The position numbers and the translations under genes were made by a program. DNA of 64,000 nucleotides from Cadophora sp. MPI-SDFR-AT-0126 (lineage: Eukaryota; Ascomycota; Leotiomycetes; Helotiales; Ploettnerulaceae), in NCBI GenBank assembly GCA_020747065.1, contig JAGMVK010000001.1, forward strand, positions 1,240,001 to 1,304,000. The letters run 5' to 3'. The notes beneath the pieces were generated by a model that worked only from the letters and a program-made list of their open reading frames with translations, had not been told where the DNA came from and made no database searches. Every line of letters starts with the position of its first letter. Position 1 is the first letter of the stretch. Positions 45,805 through 56,091 of the stretch are shown here, piece by piece.

Positions 45805-46215
45805 CTAATACAACCCACCCCCAATTGCCCCCACAACATCCCCCATAAACGCATGACCCGCAGCCTTCCCCTCAACCGCACTCTCCCCAAACCGACTTTG
45901 TACAAAACCCAAGCATCCGCCAGACAGACCACAACACCGCACATCATCACCGTACCCACAGCCCTCGTCTGACCCGTTGCCAGCAGCACCAGAGTCGAGA
46001 CGCCGGAACCGATGTTTCGAGCGGTGGTGAAGGAGGCGAATGCGAGGGCGGGAGAGTTTGGAGGAGGTTCTTGAGATGGGTATGGGGATTCCAAGGGTGG
46101 CGGAGAAGGCTTGGGGATTCAGGAAGCCGTAGATGCCGGTGCTGAGGGCGAGGATACCGAGGAGGGAGGAGGCGGTTGTGAGGATTTGGTGGATGGGAAG
46201 CTGGTTTGAGGGCAT
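45805..46215 (-). pseudogene. DUF4267 membrane protein gene with two compensating frameshifts
   Basis: The frame from the ATG at 46215 is open for 136 codons. Its two ends are DUF4267-like: G-I-L-A-L-S-T-G-I-Y-G-F-L-N-P at the start and G-E-S-A-V-E-G-K-A-A-G-H-A-F-M-G at the end. The middle (about 46080-45900) is DUF4267-like only in the adjacent frame, where it reads A-R-N-I-G-S-G-V-S-T-L-V-L-L-A-T-G-Q and then C-L-A-D-A-W-V. As written, the protein replaces two membrane helices with an R/G-rich segment. There is no GT donor between the first two blocks, so an intron does not explain the switch. It could be a decayed gene or two assembly indels. The frame is also open upstream to 46305. Confidence 0.65.
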
Positions 46216-47596
46216 GACGCTTAGTGTTGGAGGAGGCTTTTGAGGGGTAGCGAGAGCTTGAGGAGGAAGAATGCTTGGATAATTGGTGTGAATGAACCTT
46301 ATCAACGAGGGAGCTGAATGGCGTGAACTGGACCCTGAAAGGCTGCTCTATACTGCAGTGTGCTGGTTGGGCTGAGGCTGAAAATGAGAATGAGGTTATG
46401 GAATGTAATCACATGATCAGTTGAAGTCTCCTCGGGGGTAAGTAAACAAACGACCCCTGCTGATCTTGAAGAAAAGTAATTTGTGTGGGTGATTGGATTT
46501 TGTTTGGAATATCAGGATGCCGGTGGTACTGGTGCTATTCGTGTTTATTATGTCATTTGTTTCGCTGTTCTTGCCGTTTGTTATGTTCTTGATTTCACGA
46601 GGAGGGATTTCTACACAAACCGAAGCCAAGGCGCTGGAAATATGATGCCAGTTCTTCTACTCTGGAGTTGGACTCTTGTGCTTGGAATGTGGACTTGGAA
46701 GCTTTTACATACAGCCTCCTGCTGAGGTCGTCGCAGCAAAAGTAGCAAGGCCGTGTCAGATCTTCTTGTCTGTTTACTGCCAATCGTGAAATCGTGAAGC
46801 AAAGAGCTCTCCAAGCAATAAATCTACACTAAAAATTCTAGTAGGAAGTTACAGAATCTTTCCGATCTTGGTTCCTATGTTTAATTTGACTTTAAATGGT
46901 CAAGTCCATCCCCTCAGGCGGTGAGGGTCAACTCACTGGGCCTGCCTGTTCTGCCTCCGTCGCGCTAATCGAGACGCGCCTTCCGTCTGTGAATATTTAC
47001 ACCCGAAGTCAACATCTCTGTCTCGAAACCCAAAATCTCCCAACCTCGACAACCCTCCCTTTTCAACTCGGAACGACAAAACTTCCTTTTCGCCTTGAAG
47101 TTGACGTGTGCCGCGGATGCATGCAACCAGTTCCCTGTGTCTACCTCGTGTGAGTCAATAGTACCGACCTTTTCTCAACAAAAATCAGCAGCTCGTCAGC
47201 AAAAACCATCCAGAACGCGCCGACCCCTTGCCTGTCTTTACTTAAACAAAAACGCGTAGTCACACCTGTACCATTTGAATCACCTTGGGCGTTACGTCTC
47301 TTCTCGAGGCTTATCCGCGAGTCTCTTCATCTTCGACACTCGCAGTTACCAAAAGATTCCTTCAAAGTAAAGTAGCTTTGGAGCCAACATCAAGGCTTCT
47401 GGACTGTACATAAAGACACCTGTTCTCAGCAGGCTCTTACCTGAGTAAGGTATGTTCCTCTTCATGACATAGACTTCGGAAGCTTACGATTTCTAGTTCT
47501 TATTCACTCTGTCAACTTCAAGCCACATCGTGTTTAGTCATACAAGGAACTACAGCCTTACAGGACAACAGTACTGCTGTGTTTTTCTACGATATT
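46216..47596. other. Intergenic
   Basis: 1.4 kb between the DUF4267 gene and 2EXR copy 4. Short frames at 46483-46725 and 46896-47153 are unrecognised. The last 300 bases are the pyrimidine-rich leader of the 2EXR gene. Confidence 0.5.
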
Positions 47597-48437
47597 ATGC
47601 CGCCCTCAACCTCTGACCTCGCTCTGCCTGCCGAGTCTCGTGTGCCTGCCAAGTCCAAGTCGCTTACCAGAGCCAAGATTGTGCTAAAGGTCAACAATGG
47701 TCCCTCGGGTGCCTTCGCCCCGCTCACAGAATTTACACTGTTCCCGAAATTACCTGGAGAGCTGCAATTAATGGTTTGGAAAAATGCACAGTTTCCTCGT
47801 ATCGTCACTCTTAAACCAGGAAAACCACAACTTCCTGCTCTCCTCCATGTCTGTCACGACTCTCGCAAACAATGTATCCAGGCAGGGTATCAATTATGGA
47901 TCCGAGACATGGTACGTACTGGGGAAGCCCATGGTTCTCTCTCAGATGCCTCACAATATGTCTGATGTGGCAATTGCTTACTTCCCCTACCTTCAGAATA
48001 CCGGATTTGTCATATCTCCTGGGCACGACATCCTCCTTCTAGATAAAACCTCATTTTCCGATTCGATTGACTACCACCTCAACTCTTTCCATACCTTAAG
48101 ATGCAGATCAATCAAGCGTTCTATGTTGGAGTCGATCGAGAGAGTAGCCTTGAGTATGGACGAAGTCGTACGGATCTGGAAGCAACAGTGCATCCACTGC
48201 TTCTTCGTTAGTAAACTTCAGGATTGGTTCCCCAATGTCAAGGAGTTGATCATTCTTCTACGCCCTGGTCCTCTCGGCTCCACCTACGATGATTTGTACG
48301 AGGTCACTGACAGCAAATCCACGATCCTACATAGCCATATTCTCGACCTCAGAGACCGATTCGAGCAAGCTCAAAAAGAGGATGCTTGCAAGGGCATTGA
48401 GTTGAAGTTCATGAGAAACGAGAAGTGGATCACTTGA
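47597..48437 (+). CDS. 2EXR-domain protein (copy 4)
   Basis: 251 residues from exons 47597-47911 and 47997-48437; the 85-bp intron starts GTACGT and ends TTCAG, phase 0. The core begins L-T-E-F-T-L-F-P-K-L-P-G-E-L-Q-L-M-V-W, so the first E-x-R motif is degenerate (E-L-Q), while the second is intact in C-H-D-S-R-K-Q-C. Exon 2 has G-H-D-I-L-L-L-D-K and the later W-F-P-N-V-K-E-L-I-I-L-L. It is shorter than copies 2, 3, 5 and 8. Function unknown. Same strand and 1.4 kb from copy 5. Confidence 0.75.
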
Positions 48438-49880
48438 AGGTGGAAGTGGGAAATGCTAAGAATAGTGTCTTGATAAATTAGTGTGCGGGCAGTGTGAGTA
48501 GAGGTTGAGGTACATGCTTTCCAATCGGATTTTTCGTGGGACACACGCTTGGTGTTACATCAGCTTTTCCGTTTCTGCGTTGACTTGCGGATGATTCTTG
48601 AAGGATGGCAGTGTGGCCATAATTGGAATCTTGGGAGTACTTATGCTTGGCGTCGTGTTGGTTTTTCTTTATTTGCATTGCTCAGCAGGGGAGGGGAGCA
48701 TGGTGAAGCATTCTTGAAAGATTATGTATGCATATTTGATAGCGTATCCATCTCTTTGTGGTCCTTGTTGAGCAACTCAACTCGCCCAATCTCTGTAAGA
48801 GACTCGATAAAGTACCAAGCACCTCTTTTTAGCAGTAGTGCATTCAATAGCCTTTTAAAATGCTCTTTCCACTTTTGAGCTGTTAACTTTGTGTTGCCTT
48901 TTCTACTTGACAACGAAGCTCCAAGGGTTTTTAGCGAGCTGAAAATTGGGAAGTCACTGAGACTCTCTCGGAAGAACGTCGTGACTGAAGAGCTCAAATA
49001 CAGCAGTGCGCGGTCACTGAATAGCAAGAACGGCACAATCTTGGAAATCCTATCTCACTTCAGCTCGACGGATCTAGGTCGAAGAGGAGCGCCGTGTGAC
49101 CTGAAAAATGTCCTTGTAGCGGGGCTATTGCTGCTGGCTTGGCTAGAATTGCTAGGTGGGTATGCAATTCCCTGTTTCCTTTGAGATGGCCTGTCTATAA
49201 TTTAGTATTATCTCTAACTGGATATGTAGATTTGGAATTAAATATGGCTCCCTGCCTTGGAAGTGGTGGCTTGGTGTGAGAGGGAATTGAAGCTTCGGGC
49301 AGATAATCAATTTGTTGTGTTGTGTTCCGCGAATCGCGGATGAGATTCACTGTACTATTTGTTGGTCTCAGAAGGTACCAGTCCCAGTGAGGAAAGTAAA
49401 GAAGACTTGAGAATGGTGCTCTCTCAGAATGGCGAGATATCGAGATGTTCTTCAGATATTGTTTCTGGTATCAGAGGCGGTGATTTGTGCCGAGGAAGCG
49501 GACGCAATATTTGGAGTGGGGCTTACTAAGCGAGGTCTGGCACAGAATAAGTAAACAAAAACAAATAATGTTTTGATGTTGATCCGCCAGACTGGTAGCT
49601 CTATCTGCGATAAACAGCAACTTATACGAAGTCGAGAAGTCTTGGCAGCTCTCTGCTGATTCCTCGCCTTCAACCTGTACAACAGAAGGTATTGTTCCTC
49701 ATCTAGTCTCCTGTGCTTGAACGTTTTTGACGACTCCTAGGAATCTCAAGACACCAAGCTGAGCGTCAGCACCACCTCTTCTACTCCCGAAAGCCATTGC
49801 GATCGAGCAATTTGCTCACAGTCAAGGTGCATGTCCTAACACTATTTACACAACATGCCATATCTAATGACGCCTTGCAG
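48438..49880. other. Intergenic between 2EXR copies 4 and 5
   Basis: 1.4 kb. Frames on both strands at 48549-49184 are unrecognised and overlap each other. The 80 bases before 49881 end in CTTGCAG directly abutting the ATG, so a 5' UTR intron is likely. Confidence 0.5.
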
Positions 49881-50843
49881 ATGTCGACCTCTACGAGTTT
49901 CACCATGTCCGGCGCCGACACAGCTGACGGTGCCGACGACAACGAAGTCAAGTTCATTTTCTTCCCCAAGATGCCTCTTGAGCTTCGCGACAACGTCTGG
50001 GAGAAGACTTTGACAGCCCGTCTCGTACACTGGCGCCCAGGAGGTGGAAAAGCCCTCGCAGTCTTCGCCGTCAGCAAGGAATCTCGCAAGGCCACCCGCC
50101 TCAAGTATCTTCTCTGCCATGTTCCCTTCCTACGCCATGGCCAATACTCAATCTTCATCAACGTTAAACTCGATACGGTCTACCGCCACCAGTATGGCCT
50201 TCCCAACATGGTCCGTCAACATAACTTCCCCTGCGAGGCCATTGATATTCCCAGTACCCTCACCACCTCGGTTAGCATCAAGGCTGATATCTTCTGGAAC
50301 GTTCAACCCTGGATCCCCTTCCTCAAGTCTCTCACCATCAACCTCAGCGCCGCCGCCAAGTCCAATGTTCATTCACCCCGTTGGATCTTCAGCACTACGC
50401 AACCAGTTGCAGCAGGACAAACTATCTGGGTTAAGATCAAGTACATGTGTCCTGATCTCGAGGAATTGAACATCTTGGTGGGCAAATCGTTGGATAAGGA
50501 TGTTGAGTTGGAGGAGTTGGCAGAGGCGGGGGATGACGATGAGGGACGTACTGATACTGAGATCGTTCTGATTCAGGCTGTTCGTGCTCAATACCAGAGA
50601 TTCCAGCATGAGGGAGATCTTCTGGGCCTTAAGCTGAGATTCGTCAAGCAGGTTAACAAAGGAGCTGCTCAGATGAAGGCTGGTGCTGACGCGGATGCTT
50701 CGACCATTGGCTCTGCTGTATCATGTACTGAAGACTATGCTCTTGTAGGCGTTTCTGCTGAAGTGGATGCACATGCAACCGCTGAAGACGAACACTGGGA
50801 TAAGTTTGGAGTACAATTCGATGCTTCTGCGAATGGGTGGTAA
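49881..50843 (+). CDS. 2EXR-domain protein (copy 5)
   Basis: 320 residues, no intron in the coding part. Both motifs are perfect: F-F-P-K-M-P-L-E-L-R-D-N-V-W and S-K-E-S-R-K-A-T. They are followed by F-I-N-V-K-L-D-T-V-Y-R and the C-terminal M-C-P-D-L-E-E-L-N-I-L-V. The tail (about residue 265 on) is A/E/D-rich. The ATG at 49881 is preferred to upstream in-frame non-ATG codons. The base before it is the G of a good splice acceptor, implying an intron in the 5' UTR. It is the best-conserved 2EXR copy in the window. Function unknown. Confidence 0.8.
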   Translation: MSTSTSFTMSGADTADGADDNEVKFIFFPKMPLELRDNVWEKTLTARLVHWRPGGGKALAVFAVSKESRKATRLKYLLCHVPFLRHGQYSIFINVKLDTVYRHQYGLPNMVRQHNFPCEAIDIPSTLTTSVSIKADIFWNVQPWIPFLKSLTINLSAAAKSNVHSPRWIFSTTQPVAAGQTIWVKIKYMCPDLEELNILVGKSLDKDVELEELAEAGDDDEGRTDTEIVLIQAVRAQYQRFQHEGDLLGLKLRFVKQVNKGAAQMKAGADADASTIGSAVSCTEDYALVGVSAEVDAHATAEDEHWDKFGVQFDASANGW

Positions 50844-51823
50844 GCTTCCTTGGAGAGACTGAGAGGTGCTTCCGACATCAGTTCTCTTGTAACATTTCTG
50901 GTACATGTCGAACCCAATGGCAACTCCTGGGGGATCTTGAGGTTGCTCTTTCTTCTTGTAGAAGATTCTCCTGATGTGTTTGTCCTCGCCCGGAAGTTTC
51001 TTCTGGGCTGGGCTGAGCAGTGGACTATGATAGGTACATGATTGAGAAAATGGAATTGTCTTCCTAAATTGGAGGTCTCTCTTTGGCCGAGTGAACTTAA
51101 TGGCGCAGCTGATGTGCGATAGGTTTGGTGTGGTGTAGTGTCCGCAGGCTCCCCGATGGGATGTATCAACAATGAGAGATATGCCCGGCCCATCAAGTCA
51201 GATACAGTGTTGGCTAAATTCCTGTCTCGAATATGCCAACAGTGTTTCCTTTCATCTCACAGATATGTCTTCAGTAAGGCTTGTGTACTACTAAATCGAG
51301 TCATCTCTGAGTCTCTGCCTCATTTCTAGAGCTCTCGCCGCCTGCCTTTGAGTTCCTCTGATGCAGGCTCTTCCAAACTTTTGGAGACTAACTTGATCCA
51401 TGGCCACGGGATTGAAGGCTTCCATAGATTGTCGGCGCTACTGCTGGACACCTGCACAGTTTCAAAATATTCGTTGTCCCGTCCAGCTCCACAGTCGGGT
51501 ACAAGACAATCGTAAATGTAATATTGATAAGTTGATTCATGGTCACTCAAGAAGTCAAGGGAGATTGTTTACGAGAAGCATCCATTCCAATCAGACCGAG
51601 TCCATTTGGACAGTCATCCATGAAAAGAATAGCTAAGCAGCTTCAGCTGCAACAGAAAGAGCAAAGTAGCCTGAAGTACCAATGTGTGTGTCCACCACAG
51701 CCGTGGATTCCACCAGAAGACCAATCAGGAAAGTAAATCCCCAGTCCGCATGACCACCAATGCTTTGATATCCGCAGAGAATCTTCACGCATCGAAGTCT
51801 TGTTTAGGAGAACAAGGAAGCGC
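50844..51823. other. Intergenic
   Basis: About 1 kb of convergent flank between 2EXR copy 5 and the secreted-protein gene. No supported frame. Confidence 0.5.
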
Positions 51824-53094
51824 TTAACAGCTGGACCACTGCATGAGAGTCAGCTCTGAACACATGAGAAGACAAAAGTGAGCGAAATTGTACTTACACG
51901 AACGACGACATTGTATGGCTTGTTTCCAGCCCATTGTTGTCCTCTAGCAGCGGGCCAGGTTCTATGAGGCGCATATTGCTTGCAATGTTCGTCGGTGACG
52001 ACGTCATTGGCGAAGGTTGAGATCTAGTGATGAATGAATTAGGCCTGTGCTTGCAGAATTGAAGTCGGCCAAAAAGAATAACTTACCCAGTTGCAAGGTG
52101 ACTCCAAGGTGTCCTTATGCTACAGGAGATTAGTTATCAGGCTATAGAAAGTAAAGGCAGATGATACGTGCGACATACATCGTTGCTAAAGAGACCACTC
52201 AATTAGTTTCTTTATTCATGTCTAGCTGGAGAATGGGGCTGGAGAAAACTTACCACAAGAAGATACCAGAGTGCCAGGAACAGCTGACACGGACGCACTT
52301 TCAAATGTTAGCAAATTTTCTCAGGAAAATAATCTATCTCTACGTACAGTTTGGGGAGGGGCTCTGCAAAATGCATTGACCTTGTTCAAGTAAGAAATAC
52401 CCTCGTTGATTCTACGGATCTCGACATAACCCCCTGAGACAAGTCAGCCAATCTCTTTGCTGAAAGAGTATCAAGGGACTAGTCAGCTGTCTTCCAAGCA
52501 TAACTTACATTCATCGCAGATGGGACAGCCAGGGCCAGATTTCTCCCCACAATATCTCATGCCCTGCAGCATAATATCAGCAATGATCTTTTGGACACGT
52601 GGGCATGTCAGAGAAGAGGCAGTGGCTTACCTTGCCATCAGCAGGACCAGCATAGACGGTCTGGGTATCACGAGTAGCGACATTGGGGAAGGTCAGAGCA
52701 GCATTGTCAAGAAGTGGAACGTCGTCACGGGCAGCAAGAGACTTGGTGATACCAGGATGGAGGGTTTCGGCGTGAGCAAGAACCTCCTACGAAAAAACGA
52801 CTATTAGTCTCGAACTCAAATGGGGATCCACCAAGGAAGAATGGGAAGAGTTTTCGAACCTCAATAGTGCCATTGTAGGTGATCTCATGGCCATCAATGG
52901 TACCATGGAAACCCATCTTGCCCAACTTGTATCCGGCTGGGATCTCGTCGACGACCATCAGACCAGCACGAACCTATAAGTCAGGGTAATCAGCAAGTGC
53001 TCGACATTGAATGCCTAGAAGGGACAACTCGACGTGCCATGGAGGTGGTGAGTGTAATGAGCATGATGCTCAAGAGAATCGTAAGGAGTTGCAT
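51824..53094 (-). CDS. Small secreted cysteine-rich protein, ten exons with a 7-nt microexon
   Basis: Predicted 233 residues. Exons: 53094-53029, 52973-52860, 52786-52631, 52563-52509, 52433-52348, 52297-52254, 52185-52179, 52119-52087, 52023-51898 and 51838-51824. All nine introns are 50-75 bp, and their phases agree. The first 18 or so residues are a signal peptide (M-Q-L-L-T-I-L-L-S-I-M-L-I). The mature part has ten cysteines, including R-V-S-C-S-W-H-S-G-I-F-L-C-N-D, where C-N-D comes from the 7-nt exon 52185-52179. The last exon is 15 nt and encodes W-S-S-C-stop. The weakest junction is the first donor (GTTGTC). I do not recognise a named family; the pattern resembles fungal secreted effector-like proteins. 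No function is claimed. Confidence 0.72.
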
Positions 53095-53154
53095 GATTGC
53101 AGATGTACTGAAAGGAGTTGTGTTTATGTTTAAGGAAGATTTGTTGGAAGAAGT

Positions 53155-53234
53155 GATCTTTGGAAGAAGTGATCTTTGGAAGAAGTGATCTTTGGAAGAA
53201 GTGATCTTTGGAAGAAGTGATCTTTGGAAGTTGT
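53155..53234 (+). repeat. 16-bp tandem repeat upstream of the secreted-protein gene
   Basis: Four perfect head-to-tail copies of GATCTTTGGAAGAAGT occupy 53155-53218, with a fifth partial copy to about 53234 and a degenerate half unit before 53155. The array lies about 60-140 bp upstream of the secreted-protein ATG on the minus strand, in its leader or core promoter. Confidence 0.9.
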
Positions 53235-54444
53235 GACTCTCGAGAAGAAGAAGATGTTGAAGAAAGAGGAAATTGGACCAAGAGGTAAGATGAGGGGGTT
53301 TTTATAGAAAAGGAGAGGAAGGCAGATTACTCGCGGTCCTACTAGCGTGAAAGTGTGGAAGATGCTCGTCGTCTAATTCAACCAATATGTCCCCCAAAAA
53401 GGAAAGCAATTTAACTTGAGATTCAATTTGCAAGTGATGAAGGGTAAGAATAGCCTTGATTGCTTCTATTGATCTCAGACAGACAGCCGGTGAGCCCCTT
53501 TGGGATAGTAATATGTCTCAGAACTTTCTCGTCTTGCGATCAGTAGGACTCGCAAGGCTGTCTGCGTTAATGAATCTGTGAATCGGTATTTCGAGCCTGT
53601 GTTTACATGCTCTCGAATAACATTAGACCAACCAGGCAACAACAGCTACAACAAACTTCGCCGGCTTCATGCTAGTTCAGATCCCAGACTTAGCATGGAC
53701 AACGTCAACAGAGCACTTCACTCTTGATTTCTGAAAAGTGATCGGACAAAGACAATTACGAATAAGCATTTTTTTCAGGTATCGTCAAGGGCCGTTGGCA
53801 ATTGTGTCTAGAAATAAATGGCAATGAAATGTGATAAATAAAAGCAACATCCCATTTACTGATATCTCTGTGCACATCTAGATGCGACAAATAAATCGGG
53901 CTTAACATGTTGTTGATTCTAGTACCTCGCAAAGCCTGGAGTTGGAGCTTGGCTCGTCAGGTCAAGGTCGCGATTGCCTTGCGATTGCCTGAAGCTTTGA
54001 TCATCACGACAGCCACCGCATTGAATTTCTTGACATCTTTTCGAGCATCATTATATGCTCAAACTCAACATTCATTAATTTCAAATTGATTTTCCTCCGT
54101 TTCCGGTTTTGACACAAGCAGCTTACGGGATTGGCGTCGCAAATTCAGCTTGCGGTGGCACAGCCAGCTATTGTCATATGCTTCTTGCAGGCTCTTCAGA
54201 CCTGGCATCTGGCAGTTCCAGCCACTAGAGTGTCAAGGGAAGCTTCGATTCTCGTAGGAAACACGTTGGTGTCAATGGAGAGGGTCGTGTTCGGGAAGGC
54301 GTTAGTAGCCTGTATGATAAGTCCTATCTCGTATCGAGTGGATATACTCTATTATAACTTCATCAACTAACTAATTGAAGAGCTTCGTTAGAAGCAGCAG
54401 CCTACATCCCAGATAAGATCCACTAGAACAATTGGAGAATCAAC
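53235..54444. other. Intergenic
   Basis: Promoter of the secreted-protein gene and the flank of 2EXR copy 6. Short frames at 53907-54089 and 54131-54370 have no family resemblance and are not called. Confidence 0.5.
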
Positions 54445-55155
54445 ATGGCCCCTCCCGAACGAATCCGGGCTCCTCTTCAAGAGTCTGCTGATCTGTCAAC
54501 ATCGGAAACCCTGCCCGGAACGCCTCAAGGAGTCCTTTCCCCTGCAAACATAACCGGAAATTCTTCTGTGGAAGGCAATTCAATCCACGGCCAGCATCCT
54601 ACTCCGCAAAATGTCCCCCAAGATGCCAATCTGTTTTCCTAGTTTACTCTGTTCCCGAAACTCACGCTGAAAGTACGATTGATGATATGGAGATACTCCA
54701 TTCCAAGGTTTATTCTCCAACCCACCCAAAGACGCTCCCAGCCACCTTTGTTTAAAACACTGAAGGAAGCGTACCGGGTAGCCAATTCGAAACATGAAGC
54801 CGAACTGCTGCATTCGAAGCCCAACACAATTATCCACACCCTCGACATCCCATACTTCAATCTACTAGATTTTTCCGTCATTGGAGAAATTAGAAAGGCG
54901 AAGGAGGGGTTCTCGGCATGGATGAATACTACAGATACTATTGCTTTGACCATTAAAATGTGCAAATATGCCGAATTACTGGCAAGTGGAATGCGGAGAC
55001 GACGGCTGATTGGAGATTCCATCAACTCGGTTGTCAGAGTTTTTCCACTCAATATCAAAGTACTATTGATCATCTTGGACTACAATAAGAGTCTCGAGAA
55101 AGGGCAAGAAGAGCCGCTGAGTGGCATTGACCCTGCTCGCGACACTCAGCTGTAG
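54445..55155 (+). pseudogene. 2EXR-domain gene with one in-frame TAG (copy 6)
   Basis: One frame is open from the ATG at 54445 to the stop at 55155 except for TAG at 54640-54642, immediately before the family start F-T-L-F-P-K-L-T-L-K-V-R-L-M-I-W. Downstream is a variant core: the first E-x-R is K-V-R, and the second region reads K-E-A-Y-R-V-A-N. It ends V-F-P-L-N-I-K-V-L-L-I-I-L-D. Intact copies have E or K before this F, so a one-base change explains the stop. The bases before it (CTGTTTTCCTAG) also look like a splice acceptor, but no good donor or branch site lies upstream. Alternatives are a pseudogene, an unrecognised intron, or A-to-I edited mRNA. Confidence 0.6.
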
Positions 55156-55676
55156 CCTCTCCAAGCCATAATTTCTGAAGCGCTATCATTGGGAGTGCTG
55201 TTTCACAGGTTCGTGGTAAATTATAGGGTGGTCGGGAAAGAGAAACAATGATGTTGGCTGTGGGAATCTCTCATTGTGTGATAGGAATTCCCATGTAGCG
55301 GATTTTCCGCTTTGTCCCTGAGCTGGAATGATAGAGCCACAGAGAGAACATCATGAAAGCATTGAAATTCTCAAGATGTTTAGAGGCGTCTGAGAAATTT
55401 CTTGTCCGAATGGGCCAGCTTGCACGGTGAAGCCTCCCAAACCCAAAGCCCAGATACGACTTGGCTCAGTGAATATTCCCCGATACCAGGCCTCGAATAC
55501 AGTAGAAGCATGATAGTTACGAAGCACAACGTAATGTAGATCACCTCATATTGAGAGATTTGAATTCTCGGTATCTTTTAAGCTTTCAAAGTAAGATATA
55601 AAATCAAAATTGTTGGAGTGATTGGTCCACTCGCTTAAATCACTGCTTTGTTTACTTTCAGATCAGAGAGAGGATT

Positions 55677-56030
55677 TTAATGTGCTCTCCTCAAACCAGA
55701 ATACAGATCTGATTTATGACAATAAGCATTGAGGCCACAAAAGTTATGGGAGGCTACAACTTCACCCTCGGACAAATTGTGAATGAGCGGATTGTCTATT
55801 GTTGAAAATTGCGCTCCACTTGATCGTCCTCGATTCAGCAGCCTGCCTCTGGCCCTCGATTCCTTATCACCTTCCAGCATATTCAAGTTAAAGATTCCTT
55901 CATACCATAAGAGATATAATTTTTCGATCTCATGGTGGAAGAAGTTGACGTAGTCTACTTCCAGCAACAAGCATTGTCTATTACCAGAGTCATTATCCAC
56001 TGCACCATGAGTGCGTTTGCGGGACGACAA
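55677..56030 (-). pseudogene. 2EXR gene fragment, inverted (copy 7)
   Basis: A 117-codon frame contains E-V-D-Y-V-N-F-F-H-H-E-I-E-K-L-Y. It aligns with S-I-D-Y-V-H-F-F-H-T-S-F-E-E-R in copy 8 just to the right on the other strand. The rest does not align, and the F-P-K-L-P-x-E-x-R start is absent. Probably a decayed, inverted partial duplicate. The evidence is one motif, so confidence is limited. Confidence 0.4.
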
Positions 56031-56091
56031 GGAGACCCAGACTTGAAATTGAAAGAATCTCCAAGTACCGACGTACTAAGGTACGTCGATC

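Noticed and set aside
48722..49036. Minus-strand frame with a retroelement-like W-K-E-H-F segment
   Set aside because: Only a handful of residues resemble LINE reverse-transcriptase linkers; no catalytic motif, repeats or poly-A tail was found.
53015..53281. Minus-strand frame spanning the 16-bp repeat
   Set aside because: The repetitive peptide is a by-product of the tandem DNA repeat and overlaps the real signal-peptide exon in another frame.
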